A DNA stretch of 49,291 nt from Paenibacillus sp. J23TS9 (GTDB taxonomy: Bacteria > Bacillota > Bacilli > Paenibacillales > Paenibacillaceae): the NCBI RefSeq assembly GCF_018403225.1, contig NZ_BOSG01000011.1:1-49291 (forward strand), written 5' to 3'. The position numbers and the translations under genes were made by a program. The notes beneath the pieces are model-generated. The model had not been told where the DNA came from. It saw only the letters and a program-made list of their open reading frames with translations, and ran no database searches. This document shows positions 20,056 to 29,123 of the stretch, piece by piece. The first letter of the stretch is position 1, and each line of letters opens with the position of its first letter.

Positions 20056-20883
20056 CTATTTTATCAAATCTTCCACAAATTTAGGCAGGACGAACGCTGC
20101 TTTATGAAGACGAGACGTGTAATACTTGGTATCCATTTCTGGAATGTCCGCTTCGTTTACTTCAAGCGGATCATATTTTTTGCTGCCCATTGTAAACGTC
20201 CACAGACCACTTGGGTATGTAGGAATGTTAGCACCATACACACGTACAATCGGGAAAATTTCCTTCACGTCGCGGTTGACCTGTTGAATCAGATCGGCCT
20301 TAAACCAAGGATTATCCGTTTGTGCCACGAAAATACCGTCATCTTTCAGCGCTTCATAGATGCCTTGGTAGAAGCCGCGTTCAAACAAAGGCGCTGCCGG
20401 ACCTACAGGCTCGGTAGAGTCAACCATGATAACGTCATACTCGTTTTTGTGCTGATGAATATGCATAAAACCATCATTCACATGCACTTCGACACGTGGA
20501 TCCTCAAGCTTGCCAGCAATCGAAGGAAGATATTTTTTCGAATATTCAATGACTTTACCGTCGATGTCGACCAGTACTGCCTTTTCCACTTCCGGATGCT
20601 TGATGATTTCGCGGATTACACCGCCGTCACCGCCGCCGACCACAAGCACATGCTTCGGATTCGGATGCGTGTTCAGTACAGGATGCGCTACCATTTCATG
20701 ATAAACGAATTCATCCTTCTCCGTTGTCATCACCATGCCGTCCAGCAAAAGCATATTTCCAAATTCTTCAGTCTCCACCATAGCCAGATCCTGAAAATCG
20801 GTTTTCTCACTTACATATGTTTGTTTGATTTTAGCCGTAATCCCGAAAGCGGGGGTCTGCTTCTCCGTGAACCACAATTCCAT
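20056..20883 (-). CDS. speE: Polyamine aminopropyltransferase (spermidine synthase)
   Basis: A 275-residue aminopropyltransferase with the N-terminal beta domain ([10 protein letters not shown]) and the Rossmann fold containing [32 protein letters not shown] and the catalytic [14 protein letters not shown] segment. It transfers the aminopropyl group of decarboxylated SAM to putrescine. It is first in the speE-speB operon and divergent from pbpG, exactly as in B. subtilis. RBS AGAAGG. A TACAAT -10 lies at 21003-21008 on the minus strand with a poor -35. Confidence 0.96.
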   Translation of the reverse strand: MELWFTEKQTPAFGITAKIKQTYVSEKTDFQDLAMVETEEFGNMLLLDGMVMTTEKDEFVYHEMVAHPVLNTHPNPKHVLVVGGGDGGVIREIIKHPEVEKAVLVDIDGKVIEYSKKYLPSIAGKLEDPRVEVHVNDGFMHIHQHKNEYDVIMVDSTEPVGPAAPLFERGFYQGIYEALKDDGIFVAQTDNPWFKADLIQQVNRDVKEIFPIVRVYGANIPTYPSGLWTFTMGSKKYDPLEVNEADIPEMDTKYYTSRLHKAAFVLPKFVEDLIK

Positions 20884-21002
20884 CGCTATTACCTTCTTTC
20901 CGCTAGAATAGAGGGGATTTCGTTCAGTTCTTTCGTACTCCCGGATGATTCCGGTCAGGCTGAATCCCCGCCTTGTCCATAGACGTTAGTCCATGCCTTG
21001 TT

Positions 21003-21031
21003 ATTGTACCAAACTATGGATGTATAAACAC
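21003..21031 (-). promoter_or_regulatory. Candidate promoter of speE-speB
   Basis: On the minus strand TACAAT (21003-21008) lies about 120 bases before speE. The hexamer 17 bases upstream (GTGTTT) is a poor -35. Confidence 0.35.
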
Positions 21032-21180
21032 ATCCTTTGAATTATACGCGATGTGAGAAATAACTGTAAAGATACAGTTCATCTCTCTTTTTATAACAAA
21101 ATAATAATGGTTCCGCCCCCGAAAAATGCCGATTCTCCGGTTATTCTGTACCTGATCCCTGCGTGTTTATCATTTTGAAG

Positions 21181-21210
21181 TGAATATCCTGTCGCCTCCT
21201 TTCCCATAAT
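21181..21210 (+). promoter_or_regulatory. Sigma-G/sigma-F-like forespore promoter of pbpG
   Basis: TGAATA (21181-21186), an 18-base spacer and CATAAT (21205-21210) match the sigma-G pattern (TGAATA, about 18 bases, CATACTA) closely. It lies 30 bases before the pbpG start. In B. subtilis pbpG is expressed in the forespore under sigma-F, which supports the reading. Confidence 0.65.
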
Positions 21211-21240
21211 GGTTGTATAAAATGGAAGGGGAGAAACGCC

Positions 21241-23292
21241 ATGCCGCAGCCACGTCACTCTAAGCCCAAACATAAAAGCCGGTTTGCTGCATTCATCAAG
21301 CTGATCCTGGCCATGACCGTCGCCATAATCATAGCTGGAGGTGTTTTGCTTGGATACCTGTATCAGAAAAGCCTCCCCGTCGCCGACACGGACCGCAATT
21401 CCCGCCTTCTGGACAGTCAGGGCAGCATTATCGCCACCTTCTCAGCCAGCGGCCGCAACTATGAACCCGTCGAACTTAAACAGATATCTCCTATGCTTAT
21501 TCAGGCGACACTCGCTGTCGAGGATCGGAAGTTTTATGATCATATCGGGTTTGACCTGAAAGGTATGGGCCGGGCCATTCTCGTCAATCTGAAGGAAATG
21601 GAGCGGGCGCAGGGAGCCAGTACATTAACCCAGCAGCTGGCCCGTAATCTGTATTTGTCTCATGCAAAGACCTGGACCCGTAAGATAAAAGAGGCTATGT
21701 ATACCGCGCAGCTGGAGATGAAATACAGCAAAAATGAAATTTTGCAGATGTACCTCAATGAAATCTATTATGGCCACGGAGCCAATGGGATAGAAGCCGC
21801 CTCGCAAATGTATTTTGGAAAGCCGGCAGCTGATCTTGATCTAGCGGAAAGCGCCATGTTAGCAGGAATTCCCAAAGGACCAACCTACTATTCCCCATAT
21901 AATCATATGGATAGTGCCAAGAAGCGTCAGAAAATCGTGCTCGGTACTATGGTGGACACCGGTGATATTACGCAGCAGGAAGCAGACGAGGCCGCAGCTG
22001 AGGTACTCCACTTCAAACCGCAGGGGCAGCAGCAGGCCCGTGTTACCGCGCCCTTTTTCCGCGACTATGTTAAAAATCTTGTCACTACCCAACTCGGCAT
22101 CAGCGAAGAGCAGCTGGATCATGGCGGTCTGAATATCTATACGACGCTGGATCCCCATGCGCAGATCGCAGCGGAAGAGGCCGTCGCACAGGGAATGGAC
22201 CCGCAAAGCGAGCTGGAAACGGCACTTGTATCCATTGATCCCCGCACGGGCTATGTCAAAGCCATGGTTGGCGGCAAGAATTATAAAACAAGCCAGTTTA
22301 ATCATGCGCTCGCCAAAACACGCCAGCCGGGCTCCTCCTTCAAACCAATCATGTATTTGGCAGCCTTGTCTTCGAAAACAATGACCGGATTGAGTACGTT
22401 CAATAGTGAGCCGACTTTATTCCACTATGACAACAACCGGAAGACATACCAACCCAGCAATTTCGGAGAAAAATATTTGGGCGAGATCAATATGCAGGAG
22501 GCTATCGCTGCATCAGACAACATATATGCGGTCAACACGCTCCTTAAGGTAGGTGCTGACAACGTCATTACTATGGCCCAAAAGCTTGGGATTATCAGCC
22601 CGCTTCAATCCGTTCCATCCCTGGCGCTTGGCACTTCGCCGATCAGTCCATTTGAAATGGCCTCCTCCTTCGCCGTGATGAGTAATGCCGGTAAGCGCAT
22701 GCCTCCTGTCGCCGTGCTTAAAATCACCGATGCCGCAGGCGAAGTACTGTACCAGGCCCCGGAAACAGCCGGTGAACAAGTTGTTGATCCTGCGGCAGCC
22801 TACGTGCTTACACATCTCATGGAAAGCGTATTTGAGTCTGGCGGGACCGGCAGCCGTGTCTCCTCCCTTATCAAAAGACCTGTTGCCGGTAAAACCGGCA
22901 CAACGGATACCGATGCCTGGATGGTCGGCTATACGCCGGAACTGGCGACCGCCGTCTGGGTCGGCTATGACAAAGGCCGTGATATTTCTACTATGGATGG
23001 TCACCGGGCAGCCCCAATCTTCGCACAGTTTACCGAAAAGGCACTGGAGAATGTACCCCCGAAAATTTTTGCCATACCAAGCGGAGTAGTCACCGTGTAT
23101 GTGGATGAAGCGTCAGGCAAGCTGGCCTCCGCCGATTGCCCGGCCAAGAAGCTTGAGGTGTTCATTGCCGGCACAGAACCGACCGAATACTGCTCGCTTC
23201 ACGGCGGAGAGAAACAGCAGCCGACTACAAAAAGCGGCAGCCCTGAAGAGCGCTCCTGGTGGAGCGACTTCAAACGTTGGCTGACAGAATAA
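21241..23292 (+). CDS. pbpG: Class A penicillin-binding protein (PBP2d-like)
   Basis: A 683-residue bifunctional peptidoglycan synthase. Short basic cytoplasmic tail, one membrane anchor (about 18-40), glycosyltransferase 51 domain with catalytic E94 in VEDRKFYDH and GASTLTQQLARNLYLS, then a transpeptidase domain with SSFK (S365-K368), SDN (425-427) and KTGT (551-554). It polymerises and cross-links glycan strands outside the membrane; the B. subtilis orthologue makes germ-cell-wall peptidoglycan in the forespore. The divergent neighbour speE matches B. subtilis, and a sigma-G/F-like promoter precedes it. RBS GGAAGGGGAG. Confidence 0.94.
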   Translation: MPQPRHSKPKHKSRFAAFIKLILAMTVAIIIAGGVLLGYLYQKSLPVADTDRNSRLLDSQGSIIATFSASGRNYEPVELKQISPMLIQATLAVEDRKFYDHIGFDLKGMGRAILVNLKEMERAQGASTLTQQLARNLYLSHAKTWTRKIKEAMYTAQLEMKYSKNEILQMYLNEIYYGHGANGIEAASQMYFGKPAADLDLAESAMLAGIPKGPTYYSPYNHMDSAKKRQKIVLGTMVDTGDITQQEADEAAAEVLHFKPQGQQQARVTAPFFRDYVKNLVTTQLGISEEQLDHGGLNIYTTLDPHAQIAAEEAVAQGMDPQSELETALVSIDPRTGYVKAMVGGKNYKTSQFNHALAKTRQPGSSFKPIMYLAALSSKTMTGLSTFNSEPTLFHYDNNRKTYQPSNFGEKYLGEINMQEAIAASDNIYAVNTLLKVGADNVITMAQKLGIISPLQSVPSLALGTSPISPFEMASSFAVMSNAGKRMPPVAVLKITDAAGEVLYQAPETAGEQVVDPAAAYVLTHLMESVFESGGTGSRVSSLIKRPVAGKTGTTDTDAWMVGYTPELATAVWVGYDKGRDISTMDGHRAAPIFAQFTEKALENVPPKIFAIPSGVVTVYVDEASGKLASADCPAKKLEVFIAGTEPTEYCSLHGGEKQQPTTKSGSPEERSWWSDFKRWLTE

Positions 23293-23303
23293 TAGAAGCG
23301 AAT

Positions 23304-23350
23304 AAGGCCTCCTCGCGGTCATTCACATGATCACGGGGTTGGCTTTTTTT
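23304..23350 (+). terminator. Terminator after pbpG
   Basis: An imperfect stem, AAGGCCTCCTCG to CGGGGTTGGCTT with inner GGTCAT/ATGATC pairing, is followed by seven T. Confidence 0.7.
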
Positions 23351-23396
23351 AATCGAAGCTCACGCTAGACCTCCTTCATCCCGCGTGATACATTAG

Positions 23397-23438
23397 GATT
23401 GCATCCAGGATATGGGTGATTGCATCCAGGATATGGGT
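23397..23438. repeat. Perfect tandem 21-bp direct repeat upstream of the EEP gene
   Basis: The 21-base unit GATTGCATCCAGGATATGGGT occurs twice with no gap (23397-23417 and 23418-23438), followed by GATAT. It lies 41 bases before the start codon at 23479. The 21-base period places both copies on the same DNA face, as tandem operators often are; a recent slippage duplication is the alternative. Confidence 0.9.
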
Positions 23439-23478
23439 GATATTCGCTATGATATTTTGTAGATAAGGGAGACTCCGA

Positions 23479-24540
23479 ATGGCCAAAAAAATCATGTGGA
23501 TCCTCGGTAGTATCGTGCTTGCCGCCGTTTTGTTCGTAGGTGGGTTTTTACTGTATGTGACATTGACAGATTATAAGCCGGAGGCAACGGAGCCCGTTGC
23601 AATCACGGATAACCAGGAGAACATGCTGCAAAAGGAGACCGCGTTCACCGTCACGACGTTTAATATCGGTTATGCCGGGCTGGATAAGGATGAAGACTTC
23701 TTTATGGACGGCGGAACTCAGTCACGCTCACGCAGCAAGATACAAACGGTTCTAAATCTGAACGGCATTGGAACCTTTTTAAAGAGCAATCATTCCCATA
23801 TGATCTTTCTTCAAGAAGTTGATATCAAGTCATCGCGCAGCTATAACATTGATGAGGTTGGTGCTTTGCAGAATTTCCTTAAGGGCTATAGCTACTCCTA
23901 TGCGGATAATTACAAAGTGCCTTGGGTTCCCGTGCCGGTGATGCAACCTATGGGCTCTGCTCATAGCGGGATGCTGACACTCTCTTCCTATAAAAGCACC
24001 AGCGCGACCCGTTATGCTCTTCCCGGTAAAGAAGCATGGCCGCAGCAGTTGTTCGACCTGGACCGGGCCTTTATCGAAAACCGTATTCCCGTGGAGAATG
24101 GAAAAGAGCTTGTCCTTGTCAATCTTCACCTGTCTGCGTTCGATAAAGGGGGAAGCATCCGCAAGCAGCAGCTGCAATTTTTGGGTGAATATATAAAGAA
24201 AGAAGCCAAGAAGGGTAATTATCTGATTGTGGGAGGCGACTGGAATCACTCGCTGCCCGGAACCGATCCTAAAGCGTTTAAAGCTACCCAGGACTGGCCG
24301 GAGTGGCTGCAGCCGTTTCCTGAAAGCTTCAAGCCGGAAGGCTTCCAGTGGGCGGTGGACAAAAACACACCCTCTGTACGGACGGTGGATGTCGCTTATC
24401 AGGAGGGCGTGAATTTCCGGGCTGTCATTGACGGCTTTCTCGTCTCTCCAAATGTGGAGATTGTTAAAGTCGAGGGCCACGACTTGAAACATGAGCACAG
24501 TGATCACAATCCGGTTACGGCTCAATTTAAATTGAAGTAA
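23479..24540 (+). CDS. Membrane-anchored endonuclease/exonuclease/phosphatase family protein
   Basis: A 353-residue protein with an N-terminal membrane anchor or uncleaved signal (about 5-28) and an extracellular EEP fold. Motifs in order: TTFNIGYAG, FLQEVD (metal-binding glutamate), LVNLHLSAFDKG (catalytic histidine), GGDWNHSLPGT and HEHSDHNPVTAQF (Asp-His pair). The family includes DNases, sphingomyelinases and inositol phosphatases; external location suggests a phospholipid, nucleotide or DNA substrate, but the sequence does not settle which. RBS AAGGGAG. The next gene, a DNA glycosylase, begins 19 bases later and is probably co-transcribed. Confidence 0.85.
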   Translation: MAKKIMWILGSIVLAAVLFVGGFLLYVTLTDYKPEATEPVAITDNQENMLQKETAFTVTTFNIGYAGLDKDEDFFMDGGTQSRSRSKIQTVLNLNGIGTFLKSNHSHMIFLQEVDIKSSRSYNIDEVGALQNFLKGYSYSYADNYKVPWVPVPVMQPMGSAHSGMLTLSSYKSTSATRYALPGKEAWPQQLFDLDRAFIENRIPVENGKELVLVNLHLSAFDKGGSIRKQQLQFLGEYIKKEAKKGNYLIVGGDWNHSLPGTDPKAFKATQDWPEWLQPFPESFKPEGFQWAVDKNTPSVRTVDVAYQEGVNFRAVIDGFLVSPNVEIVKVEGHDLKHEHSDHNPVTAQFKLK

Positions 24541-24559
24541 AGCCAGGAGGCGCTGTGAC

Positions 24560-25207
24560 ATGCACAAAACGAATCTGATCAGCCCTTCTCTGCTGTCGCG
24601 GACAGCACTGGAGGCAGCCCCGCTTCTGCTTGGACAAACGCTGGTCCGCGTGACCGAGGACGGCGAAATCCGCTGCCGCATTATAGAGACCGAGAGCTAC
24701 GGAGGCGCAGAGGATCAGGGAAGCCATGCCTTTGGCAATCGGCGTACTGCGCGGACGGAGGTCATGTTTGCCGCAGGTGGTATCGCCTATGTGTACCTGA
24801 TCTATGGTATGTACTCCTGTCTGAATGTGGTTGTGGGGGATAAGGATGATCCACAGGCAGTTCTTATCCGTGCCGTAGAGCCTTTAAGTGGTATGGATGA
24901 AGAGCTTATGTGGAGATACCGGGGGCCAGTTTCAGGAAAGACAGTCGGTCTAAGCAATGGACCCGGCAAGCTGTGCCGCGCACTGCGCATTGACAGAAGC
25001 CTGAATGGATGTTCGTTGAACCAAATGAATAAACCTCTTCGTATTGAGAGCGGAGATCCCGTGCGGTATCTTCCTATTGTGGCGTCTCCGCGGGTCAACA
25101 TCGATTATGCCGGTGACTATGTATCGAAGCCATGGCGCTTCTATATAGAAGGAAATCCGTATGTATCCGTCAAAGATAAACATCCGATTCCGTTTAGACA
25201 AGCATAA
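24560..25207 (+). CDS. 3-methyladenine DNA glycosylase (AAG/MPG family)
   Basis: A 215-residue monofunctional glycosylase of the mammalian-type AAG family (B. subtilis YxlJ). Typical motifs are LGQTLVRVTEDGEIRCRIIETESYGG, the DQGSHAFGNRRTARTEVMF segment, AYVYLIYGMYSCLNVV with the intercalating tyrosine and the acidic catalytic residue region, and GNPYVS near the end. It excises alkylated and deaminated purines to start base-excision repair. AGGAGG lies about ten bases before the ATG. It follows the EEP gene by 19 bases and ends at a terminator shared with ywhD. Confidence 0.94.
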   Translation: MHKTNLISPSLLSRTALEAAPLLLGQTLVRVTEDGEIRCRIIETESYGGAEDQGSHAFGNRRTARTEVMFAAGGIAYVYLIYGMYSCLNVVVGDKDDPQAVLIRAVEPLSGMDEELMWRYRGPVSGKTVGLSNGPGKLCRALRIDRSLNGCSLNQMNKPLRIESGDPVRYLPIVASPRVNIDYAGDYVSKPWRFYIEGNPYVSVKDKHPIPFRQA

Positions 25208-25218
25208 ATCTTCATTTA

Positions 25219-25276
25219 TAAAAAAGGGTCTGACCTACTCTTGTTGATTACAACAAGCAGTCGGCAGACCCTTTTG
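25219..25276. terminator. Bidirectional terminator between glycosylase and ywhD
   Basis: The long stem AAAAGGGTCTG/CAGACCCTTTT, with an inner CTTGTTG/CAACAAG hairpin, is shared by the two convergent genes. Confidence 0.9.
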
Positions 25277-25300
25277 ATATTTTCGATGCCTCTTCGAAGA

Positions 25301-25810
25301 TTAAGCCTCCAGCGCTTGCTTCAGCTCTTCAGGAGACTTCTCCCACCATTCCTCGTTATGGGAAACCAGCAGGTCCTTAAGCAGCTTCTTCTCCTCGGCA
25401 CCTAACTCATCCAGCATAAATTTGCGTTTGAGGGCAGAATCCATCCGGTTGACATGCTCCGCGAGAATTTTCCAGCCCCGGCGCTCTTCCTCATCAACCC
25501 ACATCTCACTGGCTGTGGCTCCGCCGTAGAACTGACCGTCCTCATTACGATCAACCGCTACCCAAATGATCCACACCTGGCGTCCGTTTGGTACATCTTC
25601 ACGGTTTGCGGAAAAACGGATCCGGCGTTCCGGCTTACTTTTGGCATGCATGGCACCGATGTCAATCGTCGCCACGCCGCGGTCAATAATGACCGGCGAA
25701 ATATTATTCAGATCAATCGAACCTGCACCAAATCCCATTTTATGCTTGCTCTTGCCACTGACAATATTCAGTGCGATTTGTTTTTTGCCTATCTGCTCCT
25801 TATTATCCAT
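25301..25810 (-). CDS. ywhD: YwhD family protein
   Basis: A 169-residue soluble protein matching the uncharacterised B. subtilis YwhD family. Recognisable blocks are SPVIIDRGVATIDIGAMHA, NGRQVWIIWVAVDRNEDG, the EHVNRMDSALKR segment and the C-terminal LLVSHNEEWWEKSPEELKQAL. No catalytic motif is evident. In B. subtilis ywhD lies next to pbpG; here the two are still close, separated by the EEP and glycosylase genes. RBS TAGGAGG. Confidence 0.88.
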   Translation of the reverse strand: MDNKEQIGKKQIALNIVSGKSKHKMGFGAGSIDLNNISPVIIDRGVATIDIGAMHAKSKPERRIRFSANREDVPNGRQVWIIWVAVDRNEDGQFYGGATASEMWVDEEERRGWKILAEHVNRMDSALKRKFMLDELGAEEKKLLKDLLVSHNEEWWEKSPEELKQALEA

Positions 25811-26013
25811 ACCCTCGTGTTCCTCCTATTAGAAAAACGTCTACTCGGGCTTGCCTCTCGCTGAAGCGGGAGCCGCGTTTTTGCGGAACTGACCGAATAG
25901 GCATCCTGCTTTGATATTTTGATATCCATGAACTTAATTTTATTTTAACTAATAATCGCTGGAATGCCAACATATACATGCTTTAGATGCTTGTCAACGG
26001 GAGGTATTCGTAT

Positions 26014-28002
26014 ATGGCTCCAGCACGCGCCAAAATCGTCATTTCGTCGTTACTCGCCCTTTGTATCCTGCTCGCGGGAACAGGGTGGCTCTTCTTCAGG
26101 GATACACCGGAAACACAGCCTTCCTATGCTCCGGATCAGGCCAAGCCTCCCAAGGTATCCACTCCGATTGTTCAGCAAGAGAGCGTACAAAAACCAACGG
26201 CTGAGATTCTCAGCAAGCGGGTTGTGGAATACCACATCGACACGACACTCGATCCGGAGAACCGTGTGATCAAAGGAACCCAGACGTTGACATGGACTCA
26301 CCCCGGGAAAAAAACAGTGAACGAGCTGTACTTTCATCTGTACCCCAACGCCTTCTCATCCATGGACTCCACTTTTATGAAAGAATCTGGAGGCAAGCTC
26401 CGGAATGACTCCATGCCTGCGGACGGCTTTGGCTCCATGACCATTACCGATATGAAAACTGCTGAAGGCCTTTCACTTATGCATCGTATCCAGTATGTCC
26501 AACCTGACGACGGCAACGCAAAGGACAAGACTCTTGTCAAAGTCCGGCTTCCTAAACCCGTCAAGGGTGGAGAAAGCATCACGCTCAGCATCCAGTTTGA
26601 GGTCAAGCTCCCTAAAATATTCGCCCGAATGGGTACCGCGGACGATTTTGTCATGGCCGGACAGTGGTTCCCAAAAATCAGCGTCTACGAGCCTGCGGGC
26701 GTGAGGGGGCGGACGACAGAGGGCTGGAATTTGCATCAATACCATGGGAACTCCGAATTTTATGCTGACTTTGGCATCTATAGCGTCCGCATTCATGTAC
26801 CGGACAACTATATCGTCGCCGCAACCGGATTTCCTGTACAGGCCGCACAGGTTCGCAACAACGAAAAAATCTATCAGTTTTATGCCGACGATGTTCACGA
26901 CTTTGCCTGGGCAGCGTCACCAAACTTTGTTGTCGCTGAGGAGCCCTTCTCCTCTGCCGAGGTACCGGGCGTAAAGATCAAGCTTTATTTGGACCCTGCT
27001 CATAAGGACTTGAAGGAAAGATATTTCTTCGCCGCCAAAGCTGCTCTCAAATACTTCAGCAAATGGTATGGTTCATACCCTTACTCTACCTTGTCCATAG
27101 TCGTTCCGCCTGAATCAGGCAACGGGGCTGGCGGGATGGAATATCCAACGCTGGTAACAGCCTTCGGCGCCAAAGACGAATCACCCGGTTATGATCTGGA
27201 ACGGACGGTCATCCATGAGATCGGACATCAATATTTTTACGGCATGCTAGCCAGCAATGAGTTTGAAGAGGCATGGCTGGATGAGGGTTTCACTTCATAC
27301 GCTGAGGATAAGCTCATGGAGCAGGAGTATGGCGTTATTCCAAACCTGCCGATCCAAGCCTCAATCATTTCTTCACCCATGTCTTTAACGCAAGAAGCAT
27401 GGAAATACGGCTCACAGGATCAATACGCGCTCAACGTTTATTACCGCGCCAAGCTGCTTCTGAAAGGGATGGAACAGCAGGTCGGCTCGCAGACCATGAG
27501 TAAAATTATGAGCACCTATGCTAAAAAGTACCGGTTCAAGCATCCTGCAACAGCTGATTTCCAAAAGGTGGTCGAGCAGGTTACCCATGAATCGTGGCAA
27601 ACCTTCTTTGACCAGTATGTATACGGCAATCAGATGGCCGATTTCGCAGTAGACTCCATCTCTGTACACAAAAATGACAACGATACAGCACCTGTCTATG
27701 AATCCACCGTCAAGATTTCGAAAAAGGGTGGCGACTATTCTGAGGTTCCGATCATGTTCACCTTTACCGACGGCCATACGCTGAACAAGGTTTGGAACGG
27801 AACAGGTGACAGCGCCGAGTTTAAGCTGGAATACAGCGCGCCGCTGGCCTGGGCAATGGTTGATCCGAAATACTCGATTGTGATGGAGAACAAGCATATT
27901 AACAACTATTTAAAGGCGGATATGGATAACAAGGTGCTGATCCGCTGGAACTTGAGCATCACCAAGCTGATTGAGACTCTGCTTGGAAGTCTGTCCTGGT
28001 GA
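26014..28002 (+). CDS. M1 family zinc metallopeptidase, membrane-anchored
   Basis: A 662-residue protein with an N-terminal signal anchor (about 7-27), an M1-type beta domain starting near HIDTTLDPENRVIKGTQTL, and a gluzincin domain with zinc motif H401-E402-x2-H405 and E424 in EAWLDEGFTSYAED, the exact HEXXH-x18-E spacing. The usual GAMEN exopeptidase motif is replaced by GGMEYP, as in many bacterial M1-like proteins, so aminopeptidase activity is likely but not proven. The ATG at 26014 has GGGAGG nine bases upstream and is preferred over an in-frame ATG at 25987. A membrane protein gene follows at once. Confidence 0.9.
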   Translation: MAPARAKIVISSLLALCILLAGTGWLFFRDTPETQPSYAPDQAKPPKVSTPIVQQESVQKPTAEILSKRVVEYHIDTTLDPENRVIKGTQTLTWTHPGKKTVNELYFHLYPNAFSSMDSTFMKESGGKLRNDSMPADGFGSMTITDMKTAEGLSLMHRIQYVQPDDGNAKDKTLVKVRLPKPVKGGESITLSIQFEVKLPKIFARMGTADDFVMAGQWFPKISVYEPAGVRGRTTEGWNLHQYHGNSEFYADFGIYSVRIHVPDNYIVAATGFPVQAAQVRNNEKIYQFYADDVHDFAWAASPNFVVAEEPFSSAEVPGVKIKLYLDPAHKDLKERYFFAAKAALKYFSKWYGSYPYSTLSIVVPPESGNGAGGMEYPTLVTAFGAKDESPGYDLERTVIHEIGHQYFYGMLASNEFEEAWLDEGFTSYAEDKLMEQEYGVIPNLPIQASIISSPMSLTQEAWKYGSQDQYALNVYYRAKLLLKGMEQQVGSQTMSKIMSTYAKKYRFKHPATADFQKVVEQVTHESWQTFFDQYVYGNQMADFAVDSISVHKNDNDTAPVYESTVKISKKGGDYSEVPIMFTFTDGHTLNKVWNGTGDSAEFKLEYSAPLAWAMVDPKYSIVMENKHINNYLKADMDNKVLIRWNLSITKLIETLLGSLSW

Positions 28003-28013
28003 GGTGAGAACTG

Positions 28014-28847
28014 GTGAAATCCCATATTTCAAATGGCTGGAAAAGTCTTAAAAATCAATTTTATATCGTCATCATTCTCTTTTTGTACCAGCTGATCTGG
28101 GGATACTTCCTGTACCGTCTGGTCCATTCGGCCGTCGTTCCGCTGCTCATGCGCTATCCTGATCCACCACCCAATGAGCTGAGCCAACTGCTCTACTATA
28201 TTGAAGGCAAAATGAGCCTGTCCACGAGCGGAACCGTTCATACGTACGTCTGGATCCTGATCTCCATGTGCGTGCTGCGCATGCTGGCCACTCCCTTCAT
28301 CCATGCTGGGATCTTCTACGGACTGCACCGGGAACGTGAAGGTGAAATTGGTCTATACTTCTTCCAGGGGATGAAACGCCATGGAAAGGTCGTGTTTTTA
28401 TTCCACCTGGTGGAATGGATATTGATTGCGGCACCTGCCTACTGGATCGTTCCTAAGATCTATGAGATTCTGCTGAACGGTATGCAGGTGCAAACCCTTG
28501 CCCTGCAAATCCTTCCTTATGCAGCAGCATGGCTCCTGTACAGCTATATCATTCGTCAGCTCAATCTCTTTATGCAGTTTGGCAAGACCGGCGGTACCGG
28601 CCTCCTTGCTCCCTTATGGCATTGTCTGCGCGGTTCGGCACCTTTAATCGGTATTTCGATTGTGCTTGGTATAACTAGTCTGCTCCTATTTAGTATCTGT
28701 ACAGGCATCTCATTAATCTGGGCCGGGATCATCGCGCTCATTCTCCAGCAAGGCTATCACCTGGTCAGCTGTATGATGAGATTATGGGGTATTTCCGCCA
28801 AGTTTGATCTATGGCATCATCAGGCTCACAAAAATATAGAAAAATAA
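28014..28847 (+). CDS. Polytopic membrane protein of unknown function
   Basis: A 277-residue protein with about five or six hydrophobic segments (roughly 16-42, 75-100, 118-142, 155-176, 205-230 and 228-245). A cytoplasmic-looking basic C-terminus ends in HHQAHKNIEK. I recognise no family motif. Start GTG with GAGGTGAG upstream, 11 bases after the M1 peptidase stop, so the two are almost certainly one transcription and possibly functional unit. A partner or export role for the peptidase is a guess from context only. Confidence 0.8.
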   Translation: MKSHISNGWKSLKNQFYIVIILFLYQLIWGYFLYRLVHSAVVPLLMRYPDPPPNELSQLLYYIEGKMSLSTSGTVHTYVWILISMCVLRMLATPFIHAGIFYGLHREREGEIGLYFFQGMKRHGKVVFLFHLVEWILIAAPAYWIVPKIYEILLNGMQVQTLALQILPYAAAWLLYSYIIRQLNLFMQFGKTGGTGLLAPLWHCLRGSAPLIGISIVLGITSLLLFSICTGISLIWAGIIALILQQGYHLVSCMMRLWGISAKFDLWHHQAHKNIEK

Positions 28848-28896
28848 AAATTCTAATGGTTAATTTTTTGTCATCACTTCAATCCCTTGATAGAAG

Positions 28897-28936
28897 AAAA
28901 ACCCCACCCTTCCACAAGGAAAGGGATGGGGTTTTA
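28897..28936 (+). terminator. Terminator after the M1 peptidase operon
   Basis: The stem AAAACCCCA...CCTT/AAGG...TGGGGTTTT is followed by a T-rich stretch. Confidence 0.9.
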
Positions 28937-28960
28937 TTTGTTTTTAAGTGCCGGATGTAT

Positions 28961-28989
28961 TTGCCAAAGCGGCATTCCTCTGATACAAT
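28961..28989 (+). promoter_or_regulatory. Sigma-A promoter of the first NlpC/P60 cassette
   Basis: TTGCCA (28961-28966), a 17-base spacer and TACAAT (28984-28989). The same hexamers and spacing recur at 30002-30030, including ATTCCT within the spacer. Transcription would begin near 28996, giving a leader of about 260 nt. Confidence 0.75.
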
Positions 28990-29002
28990 AATCCGGTACG
29001 AA

Positions 29003-29022
29003 CTTAGTAACAACTTTGTAAT
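29003..29022 (+). repeat. Conserved element just after the promoter, copy 1
   Basis: TTAGTAACAACTTTGTAAT recurs at 30042-30061 at the same distance from the -10. The surrounding sequence has diverged, so selection on this element is plausible; it could be an operator or a leader stem. Confidence 0.6.
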
Positions 29023-29123
29023 AATTACTGTAACTATTCAAATTGTGCTGTAAACGAATTTCAACAACAACTACCAATTAATAAGATACCATGCCACCAG
29101 TCACTTTCAGGTGCTTGATCAAG

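Noticed and set aside
20104..20982. Plus-strand frame of 292 codons
   Set aside because: Antisense to speE; the composition is typical of a shadow frame and no RBS precedes it.
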